DNA of 28,690 bases from UBA7359 sp964392105 (GCA_964392105.1 CAYMPA010000020.1:1-28690); one strand, 5' to 3'. Positions 1 to 7,849 are shown, counted from the stretch's first letter. The notes: generated from the letters alone by a model not told the origin. Program-made: numbers and translations.

Positions 1-40
1 GTTGCTGATTACTGACGAAGGAAGCCGTAGGTCATGACAT

Positions 41-112
41 TAGGGGAAGGTTTTCTTGCCTACTTCTTTTTGAAAAGAAGTAGGTCGCTATAGAAGCGAA
101 ATCAAATGTAAA
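41..112. repeat. Stem-loop intergenic repeat, type B (left copy)
   Basis: Seen: an 11-bp perfect inverted repeat pairs 60-70 with 73-83 (CTACTTCTTTT / AAAAGAAGTAG). A small hairpin CGC/GCG (86-88, 96-98) follows, then the tail GAAATCAAAT. The same order (ACTTTTT arm, AAAAAGT arm, short CGC hairpin, GAAATCAAAT) recurs at 2276-2397, with different bases in the short hairpin (CGCC/GGCG). Known: elements of this layout are scattered between genes in many gammaproteobacteria. Inference: a dispersed palindromic repeat. It lies downstream of soxD, where it could also act as a 3'-end structure. Confidence 0.6.
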
Positions 113-147
113 ACAAAAACTCAAAAATGAAAATATTTTATAAAACG

Positions 148-687
148 TTATTTACCCTTCTCTTCTGTTTCATAAACATTAACAAACCCATCTTCATTAG
201 GCATCTTCACTTTCGGTAAAGTTGATGCATCCATAACGTCATCCTTACCAATAAGATTATTCAGATATAAAAGATAGGCTGTTATTGCATAGACTTCATT
301 ATCACTTAATGAACCCGGTGCAGTCATTGGCATTGATCGACGAACAACATCAAAAATGGTTGTTGCATAAGGCCAGTAGGTGCCTATTGTTTTTTCCGGG
401 TATTCACTGGTTAAACTCATTTGTGCACCAGCCAGTTGATCGGCTGTTGCACCCAATCCATTCTCACCATGACAAGCGATACATTTATTCTTATATAGAG
501 TCTCACCTTGCTGAACACTGCCCTCTCCTATTGGTAACCCTTCACCATCTGGAAAGACACTGATATCCCAGGCTGCTATTTCTTCAGGCGATACAGTATG
601 TCCAAGTCCTGGCCCATTAGCTTCTTCAGCAATAGCAGTGTTAATCCCAACCGCTATCAATACTGATATCAGAATCTGATGTTTCAT
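148..687 (-). CDS. soxD: SoxD-like cytochrome c subunit of sulfite dehydrogenase
   Basis: Predicted periplasmic c-type cytochrome that takes electrons from the SoxC molybdoenzyme. With the start at 687 it is 179 aa. A signal peptide (MKHQILISVLIAVGINTAIA) is followed by a conserved SoxD-like N-terminus (SPEEIAAWDISVFPDG), one haem site CIACH at about residues 69-73, and a distal-ligand region with Met119/Met121 (SMPMTAPGSL). Only one haem site is present; the Paracoccus SoxD is longer and dihaem, so this is the short monohaem type. In-frame ATGs also exist at 693, 702 and 723. I chose 687 because it gives the cleanest signal peptide, but no strong ribosome-binding site decides it. The start lies inside the end of soxC (47-nt overlap), so the two are probably co-translated. 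No other sox genes are in the window. Family assignment is fairly sure; exact substrate is inferred. Confidence 0.85.
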   Translation of the reverse strand: MKHQILISVLIAVGINTAIAEEANGPGLGHTVSPEEIAAWDISVFPDGEGLPIGEGSVQQGETLYKNKCIACHGENGLGATADQLAGAQMSLTSEYPEKTIGTYWPYATTIFDVVRRSMPMTAPGSLSDNEVYAITAYLLYLNNLIGKDDVMDASTLPKVKMPNEDGFVNVYETEEKGK

Positions 688-2011
688 TTTCATCTTTGTC
701 ATATATATGTGATACGAAACCATCGCTATCGACTTGCCACAGGGTTATTGCGTTATAGTGGAAAAAACCATGGCGACCACGTTGTTTTACCAGTTCACTT
801 CGTTCGGGTTGAACATACCCTGTTTCATCAATTGCACGACTCTTTATTACTGCGGGTTTTCCATTCCAGCGCCAGGGCAATCGGAAACGGGTAAAAGAAC
901 GATCAAGAACAGGTTCCTGTAATTCTGCTTCTGCCCAGGTTTTACCTCCATCTGCCGAGACATCTACTTGTTTGATCTTACCGCGCCCCGTCCAGGCAAG
1001 ACCGGTGATTTGATACAGACCCGGTTCTTTTAACACCATATGTGCCGATGGTGATGTAATTAATGATTTCGCTTCGATAGTAAACGTAAACATCCTTGCC
1101 TTGCCGGAAGGTTGTAACTCGGTATAACGTGATGTTTCATTTCGCGCCATAACCGGGCGATTGGTAATCTTTAATCGACGTAACCATTTCACGTTCAATA
1201 CGCCTTCCCAACCCGGTACGATAAGACGTAATGGATAACCATTTTCCGGTCGAATCCGTTCACCATTTTGATAAAGCGCAAGAAATGCATCATCCAATGC
1301 CTTTTCAATCGGGATAGACATCTGCATGGCAAATGCATCGGCACCTTCAGCTATGATCCATTTTGCTTTCTTTCTTAATCCAACTTCATCCAGTAATACT
1401 GAAAGTGGTATACCGGTCCATTCACTACAAGATGCCATACCATTGAAGTAACCGGCTTCAGATCGGGAAGGTTGTTTATTCCAACCGGCATTACTATTGC
1501 CACCACATTCAATAAAACAAATCCTGGATTGCATTGGATAGCGCAATAAATCATCAATACTAAAAGACAAGTCTTTCTTGACCAGCCCATGTATTAATAA
1601 ACAATGTTTCTTTGGATCAATTTGTGGCACGCCATTATGGTGGCGTTCATAATGTAATCCATTTGGAGTAATCGTGCCTTCCATTAAATGTAACGGTGTC
1701 CAGGAAACACCATTACCCGGCACAGTTTCGTTTTGTGTTGGGAACCTGACTACCCTGTCTTCAAATTTTGAAGGCATTCCATAAGTCGAAAATGGTGCGC
1801 CCGGAACTTGCATCCAGGGAAGATTAACCGGATTAATCTCTGAAACACCTTCGTTATCTGATTTTGCAGAAACAAATGCGATTGTAGTGGCTAAACTGGT
1901 AATGGCACTAAACTGAAGACCTTTTTTCATGAACAGGCGTCGATCAAGCAAACCATTACCGGCAACCTGATTTTCTTCAAGATAGTGATCGTCTATACGA
2001 TCCTTAGCCAT
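641..2011 (-). CDS. soxC: SoxC-like molybdopterin sulfite dehydrogenase
   Basis: Predicted periplasmic molybdenum-cofactor protein of the sulfite oxidase family, acting with the SoxD-type cytochrome encoded just downstream. It has 456 aa. The N-terminus carries a twin-arginine motif RRLFMK (residues 24-29) followed by a hydrophobic stretch, as expected for Tat export of a folded cofactor protein. The central region holds the motif FIECGGNS with Cys169 as the likely molybdenum ligand; this wording matches SoxC rather than SorA. The C-terminal part (from about residue 315) looks like the dimerisation domain of the family (SADGGKTWAEAEL). The start ATG at 2011 has GGAG about 8 nt upstream. The upstream gap holds a 10-bp dyad. 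Presence of SoxCD usually accompanies complete Sox oxidation of thiosulfate, but the core sox genes are not visible here. Confidence 0.9.
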   Translation of the reverse strand: MAKDRIDDHYLEENQVAGNGLLDRRLFMKKGLQFSAITSLATTIAFVSAKSDNEGVSEINPVNLPWMQVPGAPFSTYGMPSKFEDRVVRFPTQNETVPGNGVSWTPLHLMEGTITPNGLHYERHHNGVPQIDPKKHCLLIHGLVKKDLSFSIDDLLRYPMQSRICFIECGGNSNAGWNKQPSRSEAGYFNGMASCSEWTGIPLSVLLDEVGLRKKAKWIIAEGADAFAMQMSIPIEKALDDAFLALYQNGERIRPENGYPLRLIVPGWEGVLNVKWLRRLKITNRPVMARNETSRYTELQPSGKARMFTFTIEAKSLITSPSAHMVLKEPGLYQITGLAWTGRGKIKQVDVSADGGKTWAEAELQEPVLDRSFTRFRLPWRWNGKPAVIKSRAIDETGYVQPERSELVKQRGRHGFFHYNAITLWQVDSDGFVSHIYDKDENETSDSDISIDSGWD

Positions 2012-2043
2012 TAACTGACTCCAATGATTGGAAGTTATGTGTA

Positions 2044-2086
2044 TTAATTAATGAGTTTATTTTTTAGTAGTATAAACATTAATTAA
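2044..2086. promoter_or_regulatory. Inverted repeat upstream of soxC
   Basis: Seen: TTAATTAATG (2044-2053) and CATTAATTAA (2077-2086) are perfect 10-bp inverted repeats, 23 bp apart, lying 33-75 bp upstream of the soxC start. Inference: a possible operator or AT-rich promoter region. I could not place a convincing sigma-70 promoter with normal spacing, and such dyads can arise by chance in AT-rich DNA. Confidence 0.35.
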
Positions 2087-2109
2087 GTTTCAAACAGTTT
2101 GTTTCTTTT

Positions 2110-2400
2110 TATTCCCGTGAGGACTTGCTGAATAACGGGCAATGACTAGCGCAAAAATTACATGGATGTAATTTTTAGTCCACTGGTTCATGGACGAATC
2201 CTGTGGACGGCGCGTTTGTTATTGGTCGTTATTCAGGTATCCGAAGGATAAGCCATCAGGGAAAAGATTTTTTGGTTACTTTTTACAAGCTATATCCCTA
2301 TAGCTTACCCTTCGGGCTAGCCTTCGGCTATTCAAATCCGTTCCTTACGGATTTGTCATCTGAAAAAGTGACTCGCCGTAAAAGGCGAAATCAAATCTGA
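2110..2400. repeat. Composite stem-loop intergenic repeat, type B (right copy)
   Basis: This 290-bp gap contains no convincing gene but several nested hairpins: AAAAATTACAT / ATGTAATTTTT (2153-2163, 2166-2176), an outer arm 2276-2284 pairing with 2363-2371 (8 of 9, with one G-U type pair), CAAATCCG / CGGATTTG near 2332-2354, and CGCC/GGCG (2374-2377, 2384-2387). Its right part matches the repeat at 41-112, including the shared tail GAAATCAAAT. The two copies therefore bracket soxCD. A 65-codon open frame across it is just the repeat read in one frame. Confidence 0.55.
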
Positions 2401-2417
2401 AAAATAAAACGTGTAGT

Positions 2418-2457
2418 GTGAAAAGTGAAACGTTACTCCTGGCATTTCACATTTCAC
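2418..2457 (-). terminator. Stem-loop at the 3' end of the HD-GYP gene
   Basis: Seen: the 13-base arms at 2418-2430 and 2445-2457 (GTGAAAAGTGAAA / TTTCACATTTCAC) are complementary with one mismatch and a 14-nt loop. The stem includes the stop codon of the HD-GYP gene (2454-2456). On the minus strand a T-rich stretch follows (rc of 2401-2409). Inference: transcription terminator or mRNA 3'-end structure. Confidence 0.45.
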
Positions 2458-4091
2458 CTCAGTGGTTCATAACCAGGTATATCTTCAATTACGAATTCAT
2501 CAATCTGTTTCTTACCAAGATATTTGTTGGCGTAATCAAGATAAATCTTTTCATTTATAAAAATATCGAACAGATCGGTATCGACATGATTATCCAGTTT
2601 CATCTGCCCCAGTATCGTTAATGATTGCGATAAAGGCATGGCTTTTTTATAAGGCCTGTCACTGGCAGTCAGTGCTTCGAAAACATCAGCAATTGCTATC
2701 ATTCTTGCCTGCACAGACATTTGTTCACGTTTCAATTTATTTGGATAGCCGGTGCCGTCCATCTTTTCGTGATGACCACCTGCATATTCAGGAACTCTGG
2801 TCAGGTGTTTTGGATAAGGTAAAGACTTAAGCATCTTGATCGTTACCGAAACATGATTATTAATAATCTCTCTTTCTCGTATTGAAAGTGTTCCACGTCC
2901 TATTTGCAGATTCTGTATTTCTTCTCCACTTAACAGTTTAACTGTTTCACCTTCCGGATTTTTATATGTTCTACTAGCAATTTCCTCAATACGTTTTAAA
3001 TCTTCATCAGCTAAGGTCTCACCACCAACGTTATATATTCTTATATCTTCTCTTTCTTTCGTTAGCTTTTTTAATTCTTCTTGTAGTGATTTATCATTCG
3101 CTAATTCCTGATCGATATCACCCGAGCCATTGTGTTTCTTCAACTTTGTTTTAAGTGATTCAATAACGGCATCCCGCTTTAATATTTCGAAACATATATC
3201 CACAAGATTGATACGATCAAATATGGTTTCCAGCTTCGTACCTTTATCAACGACATATTCTGGTGTCGTAATTTTTCCACAATCATGTAGCCAGGCAGCA
3301 ACATCAAGTTCATATATTTCATCTTCAGTCATACTAAAGTCCTTTAATGGACCTTTATCAACCCTGTTTACTGCATCGGCCAGCATATGAGTAATCACCG
3401 GTACACGACGACAATGGCCTGCGGTATACGGTGACTTTTCATCAATCGCATCGGCAATAAGTTGAATAAATGAATCGAACAAATTTTTCTGTGCATCTAT
3501 CAGGGTTTTATTGGTAATAGTAACTGCTGCTTGAGAGGCGAGTGATTCAACCAATTGTTGATCCACTGGCGAAAAAGGAATAACCTTTTTTGAATCCTGA
3601 TCCATTGCATTGATGAGTTGCAGTACACCAATAATATCATTTTCATGATTGGTCATAGGTACTGTCAGAAATGAAGTTGAACGATACCCCATTTTGTTAT
3701 CGAAACTGCGTGTGCCTGAAAAATCAAACTCTTCACTGGCATAGGCATCCGGGATATTGACCGTTTTACCACTGATTACAGCACTGGCAGCAACCATATG
3801 GTTATTGGGGTTTCCTTCATCGTCATACAGGGCGATTGGATAAAATGAAATCTCTTCTCCGCTGGTACCTCCTTTATGAACATTCAGAGAACGGTTATAC
3901 AGGATTTCAAATTTAAGCTGTTGATCATCAGTACAAGTATATAGAGTACCGCCATCCGCATTGGTGAGCTCCATGGCCTTGACGAGGATCAGTTCCAATA
4001 AGCGATCATGATCCTTTTCTGCAGAAAGCGCGATGCCAATTTCGTTGAGTTCACGAAGAAGTCTCGAAATATTTTCTTTAGTTTGAACCAT
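2454..4091 (-). CDS. GAF + HD-GYP domain protein, putative cyclic-di-GMP phosphodiesterase
   Basis: 545 aa, no signal peptide or membrane segment, so probably cytoplasmic. Residues about 15-195 look like a GAF sensor domain. The HD-GYP domain follows: helix ending in HDCGKI (His269-Asp270) and the diagnostic HHEKMDGTGYP (440-450), then a DVFEAL helix. Known: HD-GYP proteins with these residues hydrolyse c-di-GMP. Unusual: about 165 residues separate the HD and GYP motifs, far more than in a minimal domain. The extra part (about 295-400) is charged and coiled-coil-like, with runs such as KLKKHNGSGDIDQEL. Upstream (4104-4265) is a long hairpin element rather than a clear promoter. Activity is likely but unproven; the GAF ligand is unknown. 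Confidence 0.88.
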   Translation of the reverse strand: MVQTKENISRLLRELNEIGIALSAEKDHDRLLELILVKAMELTNADGGTLYTCTDDQQLKFEILYNRSLNVHKGGTSGEEISFYPIALYDDEGNPNNHMVAASAVISGKTVNIPDAYASEEFDFSGTRSFDNKMGYRSTSFLTVPMTNHENDIIGVLQLINAMDQDSKKVIPFSPVDQQLVESLASQAAVTITNKTLIDAQKNLFDSFIQLIADAIDEKSPYTAGHCRRVPVITHMLADAVNRVDKGPLKDFSMTEDEIYELDVAAWLHDCGKITTPEYVVDKGTKLETIFDRINLVDICFEILKRDAVIESLKTKLKKHNGSGDIDQELANDKSLQEELKKLTKEREDIRIYNVGGETLADEDLKRIEEIASRTYKNPEGETVKLLSGEEIQNLQIGRGTLSIREREIINNHVSVTIKMLKSLPYPKHLTRVPEYAGGHHEKMDGTGYPNKLKREQMSVQARMIAIADVFEALTASDRPYKKAMPLSQSLTILGQMKLDNHVDTDLFDIFINEKIYLDYANKYLGKKQIDEFVIEDIPGYEPLR

Positions 4092-4103
4092 GGCAACCAG
4101 TTA

Positions 4104-4265
4104 AGAGGCTGTTCGGCAATAAGTGAACCGGTTGCAAACGTCCCTTTTCGACCCATTATTATGCGCGATATCGTTAAATAGAATAACTATTCGCCTCAAT
4201 CGGGCATAAAAATGGACTCGAAATAAAACATTTTCGCCTCGATTCATTATTACCGAATAGCCTCT
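4104..4265. repeat. Long imperfect hairpin element (possible MITE)
   Basis: Seen: the left end AGAGGCTGTTCGGCAATAA and the reverse complement of the right end (AGAGGCTATTCGGTAATAA) match at 17 of 19 positions. The similarity continues inward, so almost the whole element folds on itself. About 65-nt arms surround a loop of about 28 nt that contains GAATAACTATTC. A TA dinucleotide sits at each border (4102-4103, 4265-4266). Inference: a miniature inverted-repeat element lying just upstream of the HD-GYP gene. It contains no gene. Confidence 0.6.
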
Positions 4266-4310
4266 AAGTGACTTTATCTCATTTTAGGGTATGAACCATG
4301 AAGAATGAAA

Positions 4311-4335
4311 TAAAAAATGGGACATTACTGCCCTA
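4311..4335 (-). terminator. Probable Rho-independent terminator of htpG
   Basis: On the minus strand, a short hairpin GGG-(9 nt)-CCC (forward 4319-4321 and 4331-4333), extended by A/T pairs, is followed by a T-rich tail (forward A-run 4312-4317). It lies about 25-50 nt beyond the htpG stop codon. Confidence 0.6.
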
Positions 4336-4358
4336 TTTTGATTTATTTTTTTTCTGGA

Positions 4359-6281
4359 TTAATCGGCCAGCGTGACTATCAAGGTATTAAGTTTACTTAC
4401 AAAGCTGGCAGGATCATCTAATTGTCCACCTTCGCTTAATAATGCCTGATCAAAAAGTATATGAGACCAATCGGCAAATAAATCTTCATCTGCTTCATTG
4501 TCTATCTTTTTAACGATGGGATGATCGGGGTTAATCTCAAGAATCGGTTTTGAACCCGGAATACTTTGTCCCGATGCCTGAAGTATTTGTTCCAGATGCC
4601 GCCCCATATCATTTTCATCACTTACCAGGCATGCCGGAGATGTTGTTAAGCGTGATGTAGCGCGAACTTCTTTTACTTTTTCCTCTAATACTTCCTTGAT
4701 ACGTTTTGCGAGTTTGTCGTAATCCTTGTTCTTTTTTTCATCTTCTTTCTTTTCATCCTCATCCTGAATATCACCCAGATCCAATTCACCCTTGTTGACT
4801 GATTGTAATGTTTTGCCATCATATTCAGTCAAGTGTGTTGTTACCCATTCATCGATCGGATCAGAGAACAACAAAACTTCGATGTCTTTCTTTTTAAAGA
4901 TTTCCAGGTGTGGGCTATTCTTGGCCGTAGCGTAGGAATCGGCGGTAACATAATAGATCGCTTTTTGTCCTTCTTGCATGCGTTCAACATAGTCTTTTAG
5001 AGAAACTTTCTGTTCTTCAGAATCTTCATGCGTGCTGGCAAAACGGAACAGCTTTGATAAATCATCTTTATAGTCAGGTGCATCGATAACACCTTCTTTA
5101 AGCACCTTGCCAAAAATCTTCCAGAATTCAGCATATTTATCCTGATCTTTTTCGGCCATATTTTTCAACAAACCAAGGACCTTTTTCGTACAACCAGAAC
5201 GAATTGAATCAATGACCTTGTTATGTTGCAGGATTTCGCGTGAGACATTTAATGGCAGATCATCAGAGTCAACAACACCACGCACGAAACGTAACCATGA
5301 TGGAATCAATTGTTCAGCATCATCCATGATAAAGATACGACGTACATAAAGTTTTACACCATGTCGCTGTTCCCGGTCCCAAAGATCGAACGGTGCACGT
5401 GCAGGTATATATAAAAGAGAGGTATATTCAAGTTTACCTTCGACCTTGTTATGAATATGGGCCATCGGGTCTTCAAAGTCATGACCAACATGTTTATAGA
5501 ATTCGTTATATTCTTCTTCCTTAATGTCTTTCTTGTTTCGCGCCCAAAGTGCCGTTGCACTGTTAACCGTTTCTTCACCAGGCGCACTTTCGACTTTCTT
5601 ATCCTTGTCTTCACCTTCGGTTTCTGGTTGTGCTTCTTTATCCATGACAATTGGTAAAGAAATATGATCAGAGTACTTCGTAATAATCCCTTTTAAGCGG
5701 TAACTATTCAGAAACTCATCCATATCGTCACGCAGATGTAACACCACTTTGGTACCACGTTTGGGTCGATCAAATGTCTCAATGGTGTAATCATTTTCGC
5801 CCTCCGAGATCCAGCGCACACCTTCAGCACGACTTAGTCCGGCACGTCGGGTAATCACTTCAACTTTTTTTGCGACAATAAAACAGGAGTAAAAACCCAC
5901 ACCAAACTGGCCAATTAATTGGGAATCCTTTGTTTGATCTCCGGTGAGTGCTTCAAAGAATTGTCGGGTACCGGATTTGGCAATGGTACCGAGTTGCTCA
6001 ATCACTTCATCACGGGACATACCAATGCCACTATCGATGACTGTGACGGTTTTCAGGTTTTTATCAAACTCGACCCTTATCTTTAATTCAGCATCATCTT
6101 CATAAAGTCCGTCATCTTTTAGCGCTTCAAAACGTAATTTGTCTGCGGCATCCGAGGCATTGGAGATCAATTCGCGTAAAAATATCTCTTTATTACTGTA
6201 TAGAGAATGTATCATGAGGTGCAGCAACTGCTTGACCTCGGTTTGAAATCCCATTGTTTCCTGATTTGCTTCTACAGACAT
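4359..6281 (-). CDS. htpG: Molecular chaperone HtpG (Hsp90 family)
   Basis: ATP-dependent cytosolic chaperone acting on late folding intermediates as a homodimer. It has 640 aa, close to the bacterial norm (E. coli about 624). The N-terminal GHKL ATPase shows RELISNASDAADKLR with catalytic Glu37 and Asn41, DSGIGM (83-88) and GQFGVGFYSCF. The middle domain holds NVSREILQ and the C-terminal dimerisation region ends at about residue 640. A charged linker (roughly 215-240, rich in Glu, Asp and Lys) is longer than in E. coli and accounts for much of the extra length. The gene is monocistronic, with a sigma-32-like promoter upstream (6327-6355) and a probable terminator downstream. Start ATG at 6281; GGGG lies about 12 nt upstream. 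Identification is secure. Confidence 0.98.
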   Translation of the reverse strand: MSVEANQETMGFQTEVKQLLHLMIHSLYSNKEIFLRELISNASDAADKLRFEALKDDGLYEDDAELKIRVEFDKNLKTVTVIDSGIGMSRDEVIEQLGTIAKSGTRQFFEALTGDQTKDSQLIGQFGVGFYSCFIVAKKVEVITRRAGLSRAEGVRWISEGENDYTIETFDRPKRGTKVVLHLRDDMDEFLNSYRLKGIITKYSDHISLPIVMDKEAQPETEGEDKDKKVESAPGEETVNSATALWARNKKDIKEEEYNEFYKHVGHDFEDPMAHIHNKVEGKLEYTSLLYIPARAPFDLWDREQRHGVKLYVRRIFIMDDAEQLIPSWLRFVRGVVDSDDLPLNVSREILQHNKVIDSIRSGCTKKVLGLLKNMAEKDQDKYAEFWKIFGKVLKEGVIDAPDYKDDLSKLFRFASTHEDSEEQKVSLKDYVERMQEGQKAIYYVTADSYATAKNSPHLEIFKKKDIEVLLFSDPIDEWVTTHLTEYDGKTLQSVNKGELDLGDIQDEDEKKEDEKKNKDYDKLAKRIKEVLEEKVKEVRATSRLTTSPACLVSDENDMGRHLEQILQASGQSIPGSKPILEINPDHPIVKKIDNEADEDLFADWSHILFDQALLSEGGQLDDPASFVSKLNTLIVTLAD

Positions 6282-6326
6282 ACTAGTTAAACCCCAACAT
6301 TAATTAATGAATTCATGTGCAGGTTT

Positions 6327-6355
6327 ATATTGGGATGCCCCCAAAATATTTCAAG
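6327..6355 (-). promoter_or_regulatory. Sigma-32-type heat-shock promoter of htpG
   Basis: Reading the minus strand, CTTGAAA (forward 6349-6355) is followed after 14 bp by CCCAATAT (forward 6327-6334). The known E. coli sigma-32 consensus is CTTGAAA, 13-17 bp, then CCCATnT-like. The -35 is perfect and the -10 close. It would give a 5' leader of about 40 nt before the htpG ATG, and htpG is a known sigma-32 gene in E. coli. Confidence 0.75.
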
Positions 6356-6374
6356 TCCAATATTATTGAGTAAT

Positions 6375-6406
6375 AAAAACAAGCCCAGACAGTCATTGCT
6401 GGGGCT
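6375..6406 (-). terminator. Rho-independent terminator of the Sel1-like gene
   Basis: On the minus strand AGCCCCAG pairs with CTGGGCT (forward 6382-6388 against 6398-6405), followed by TGTTTTTATT. It is located 15-45 nt after the stop codon of the gene ending at 6421. Confidence 0.8.
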
Positions 6407-6420
6407 GTTGTTGTTTTTCG

Positions 6421-7173
6421 TCATTCCCGTTCAGGTAAATAATGTCTCAGCAAAGTCTTTTCCGGCCGGTAAGAATAATCGCCGCTGCTTGATCGCATTG
6501 GTAAAAAGCTTGCTTCGTTATCAATTGATACAGTATGGATATTTGCATCATTAATTTTCATTAACTCAGATTTACTGTAGCGTTGTTTTGAACCTGTATC
6601 GGTAATTGTCGAACGGATGCCTGATGATAAAGAACCCGATGTTAATGTTTGTTGATACTTGATTAATTTAGAATCGCTCTCCTGAAACTCACGAGTTAAA
6701 TTTTCTGCTTTAGCCCTGTCTTCTTCGTTTAACTCATTTTTATTATCCATTTTTTCATACAGATCAGCGCCCGCAGTTCCACCCTGGTCACCACTGCGTT
6801 TAAACCAGGCCGCTGCCTTGGCTTTATCAGCATCAATACCATCTGCACCTTCGGCATGGATGAGTCCGGCAGTCAAACTGGCGTCGCTATCACCATCTTC
6901 ACCCAGGGCTTCATAATGCTTTAACGCTGTTTCGTAATCTCCGCTTTCAAACGCATCATCGGCAATCTCGCTAGAAGGGGTAAAGTCACGTGTTTGGGTT
7001 TGCTCAACTGCTGCTGCCTGGGCCGGTTCTTTATATTTTTTCTCTCCCGCCATCTTCTGACTCAAGGCTTCATAATGTTTTACCATAGTTTCATAATCAC
7101 CTATATATTCTGTTTCTCCTGCAAAGGCTGTGGAAAGAACTAATAACAAACTATAAATTAATCGTATTTTCAT
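6421..7173 (-). CDS. Exported Sel1/TPR-like repeat protein
   Basis: 250 aa with a clear signal peptide (MKIRLIYSLLLVLSTAFA, cleavage before GETEY), so probably periplasmic. Two near-identical motifs GDYETxxKHYEAL occur at residues 25-37 and 78-90. The second opens a Sel1-like helical repeat region (about 73-141, with ASLTAGLIHAEG and AAAWFKRSGDQGG). The C-terminal 100 residues are polar and match nothing I recognise. Such repeats usually mediate protein-protein contacts. No strong ribosome-binding site is visible before the ATG. It stands alone between htpG (same strand, separate terminator) and the divergent pilus block, and nothing shows that it belongs to either. Function unknown. Confidence 0.75.
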   Translation of the reverse strand: MKIRLIYSLLLVLSTAFAGETEYIGDYETMVKHYEALSQKMAGEKKYKEPAQAAAVEQTQTRDFTPSSEIADDAFESGDYETALKHYEALGEDGDSDASLTAGLIHAEGADGIDADKAKAAAWFKRSGDQGGTAGADLYEKMDNKNELNEEDRAKAENLTREFQESDSKLIKYQQTLTSGSLSSGIRSTITDTGSKQRYSKSELMKINDANIHTVSIDNEASFLPMRSSSGDYSYRPEKTLLRHYLPERE

Positions 7174-7591
7174 AGGGCGTACATGTAATTAAGATGTGTT
7201 AGCGGGATAAGCTTATTCCAATTAAATTATGCTTACTTGATTACTGAATTTTAGCCCATTCTATTCAGAAATAGGGTAAAAAATCATTATGATTGTGAAG
7301 TTGCATCATTAATCAGATAAAAAGTTCTCTCAGCAGGCTGTCTTCTTCTTGGTATCATAGGCAAGGCTGGAAAAACTGATTTATTTCATCGTCAAAACCT
7401 TTCTTATATACTTTTTTTACTATGTGATGACTTGGCCTTGACGCATTCATCCCCGGGTAAACCCGGGCTATTCTATCGCTTCGAGACTTCGCAATAATAT
7501 AAACCCGAACTGTCATTGCGTTTGCCCGAATAAGGGTCAATAATTAGACATCAAGAATGACAGTCGGTAATAGCCGGTGGAGGATTTACAC
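7174..7591. other. Divergent intergenic region upstream of the pilin gene
   Basis: This 418-bp gap holds no convincing gene. It contains a GC-rich palindrome CCCGGGT-AA-ACCCGGG (7452-7467) and a wider inverted repeat CTGTCATT (7510-7517) / AATGACAG (7555-7562), which together resemble a degenerate palindromic repeat. A weak sigma-70-like candidate is TTGCGT (7516-7521), 17 bp, AATAAT (7539-7544), about 48 bp before the pilin ATG. The strong Shine-Dalgarno GGAGG for the pilin is at 7579-7583. Confidence 0.4.
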
Positions 7592-7849
7592 ATGAAACGC
7601 TTTATGAAACAGATTGGTCAGGGTATGACGGAATACATCATTATCGTGGCATTGATAGCAATTGCTGCCATCGCTGCCTACAGTCTTTTTGGCGATACTG
7701 TCCGAAGCCAGGTCGGTGGTATGGCTGCAGAATTAGGTGGCCAGGATAGTACGGCTTCACAAACCGCAACAGCAACAGCAGCTTCAGCTGCGCAACTCGC
7801 AGGCGCGAAAAAAACCAGGCTCAAAGACTATGCCGGCCAATCACAATAA
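7592..7849 (+). CDS. flp: Flp-type (type IVb) pilin
   Basis: Predicted major subunit of a Tad/Flp pilus. It has 85 aa from ATG 7592, which lies 8 nt after GGAGG (7579-7583); the in-frame GTG at 7577 lies within that ribosome-binding site and is not the start. The class III leader MKRFMKQIG is cut before Gln10, giving the mature end QGMTEY with Glu at +5 and Tyr at +6, as in Flp pilins. A hydrophobic helix follows (IIIVALIAIAAIAAYSLF). The C-terminal half is rich in Ala, Ser, Thr and Gln (about 43-70), then ends KKTRLKDYAGQSQ. It is the first gene of the block. A hairpin at 7916-7941 separates it from the next gene and may keep pilin expression high. The peptidase that would process it is not in the window. 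Confidence 0.9.
   Translation: MKRFMKQIGQGMTEYIIIVALIAIAAIAAYSLFGDTVRSQVGGMAAELGGQDSTASQTATATAASAAQLAGAKKTRLKDYAGQSQ

Noticed and set aside
2203..2400. 65-codon open frame upstream of the HD-GYP gene
   Set aside because: It coincides with the stem-loop repeat and has no coding character.
5354..5657. Open frames on both strands inside htpG
   Set aside because: Shadows of the conserved htpG frame, with no ribosome-binding site and low-complexity basic or hydrophobic translations.
7430..7460. Sigma-54 promoter upstream of the pilin (TTGGCC...GC)
   Set aside because: The GG and GC elements are 7 bp apart instead of the required 10.
7577..7591. GTG at 7577 as start of the pilin
   Set aside because: It lies within the GTGGAGGAT ribosome-binding site. 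ATG 7592 at 8-nt spacing gives the normal short class III leader.
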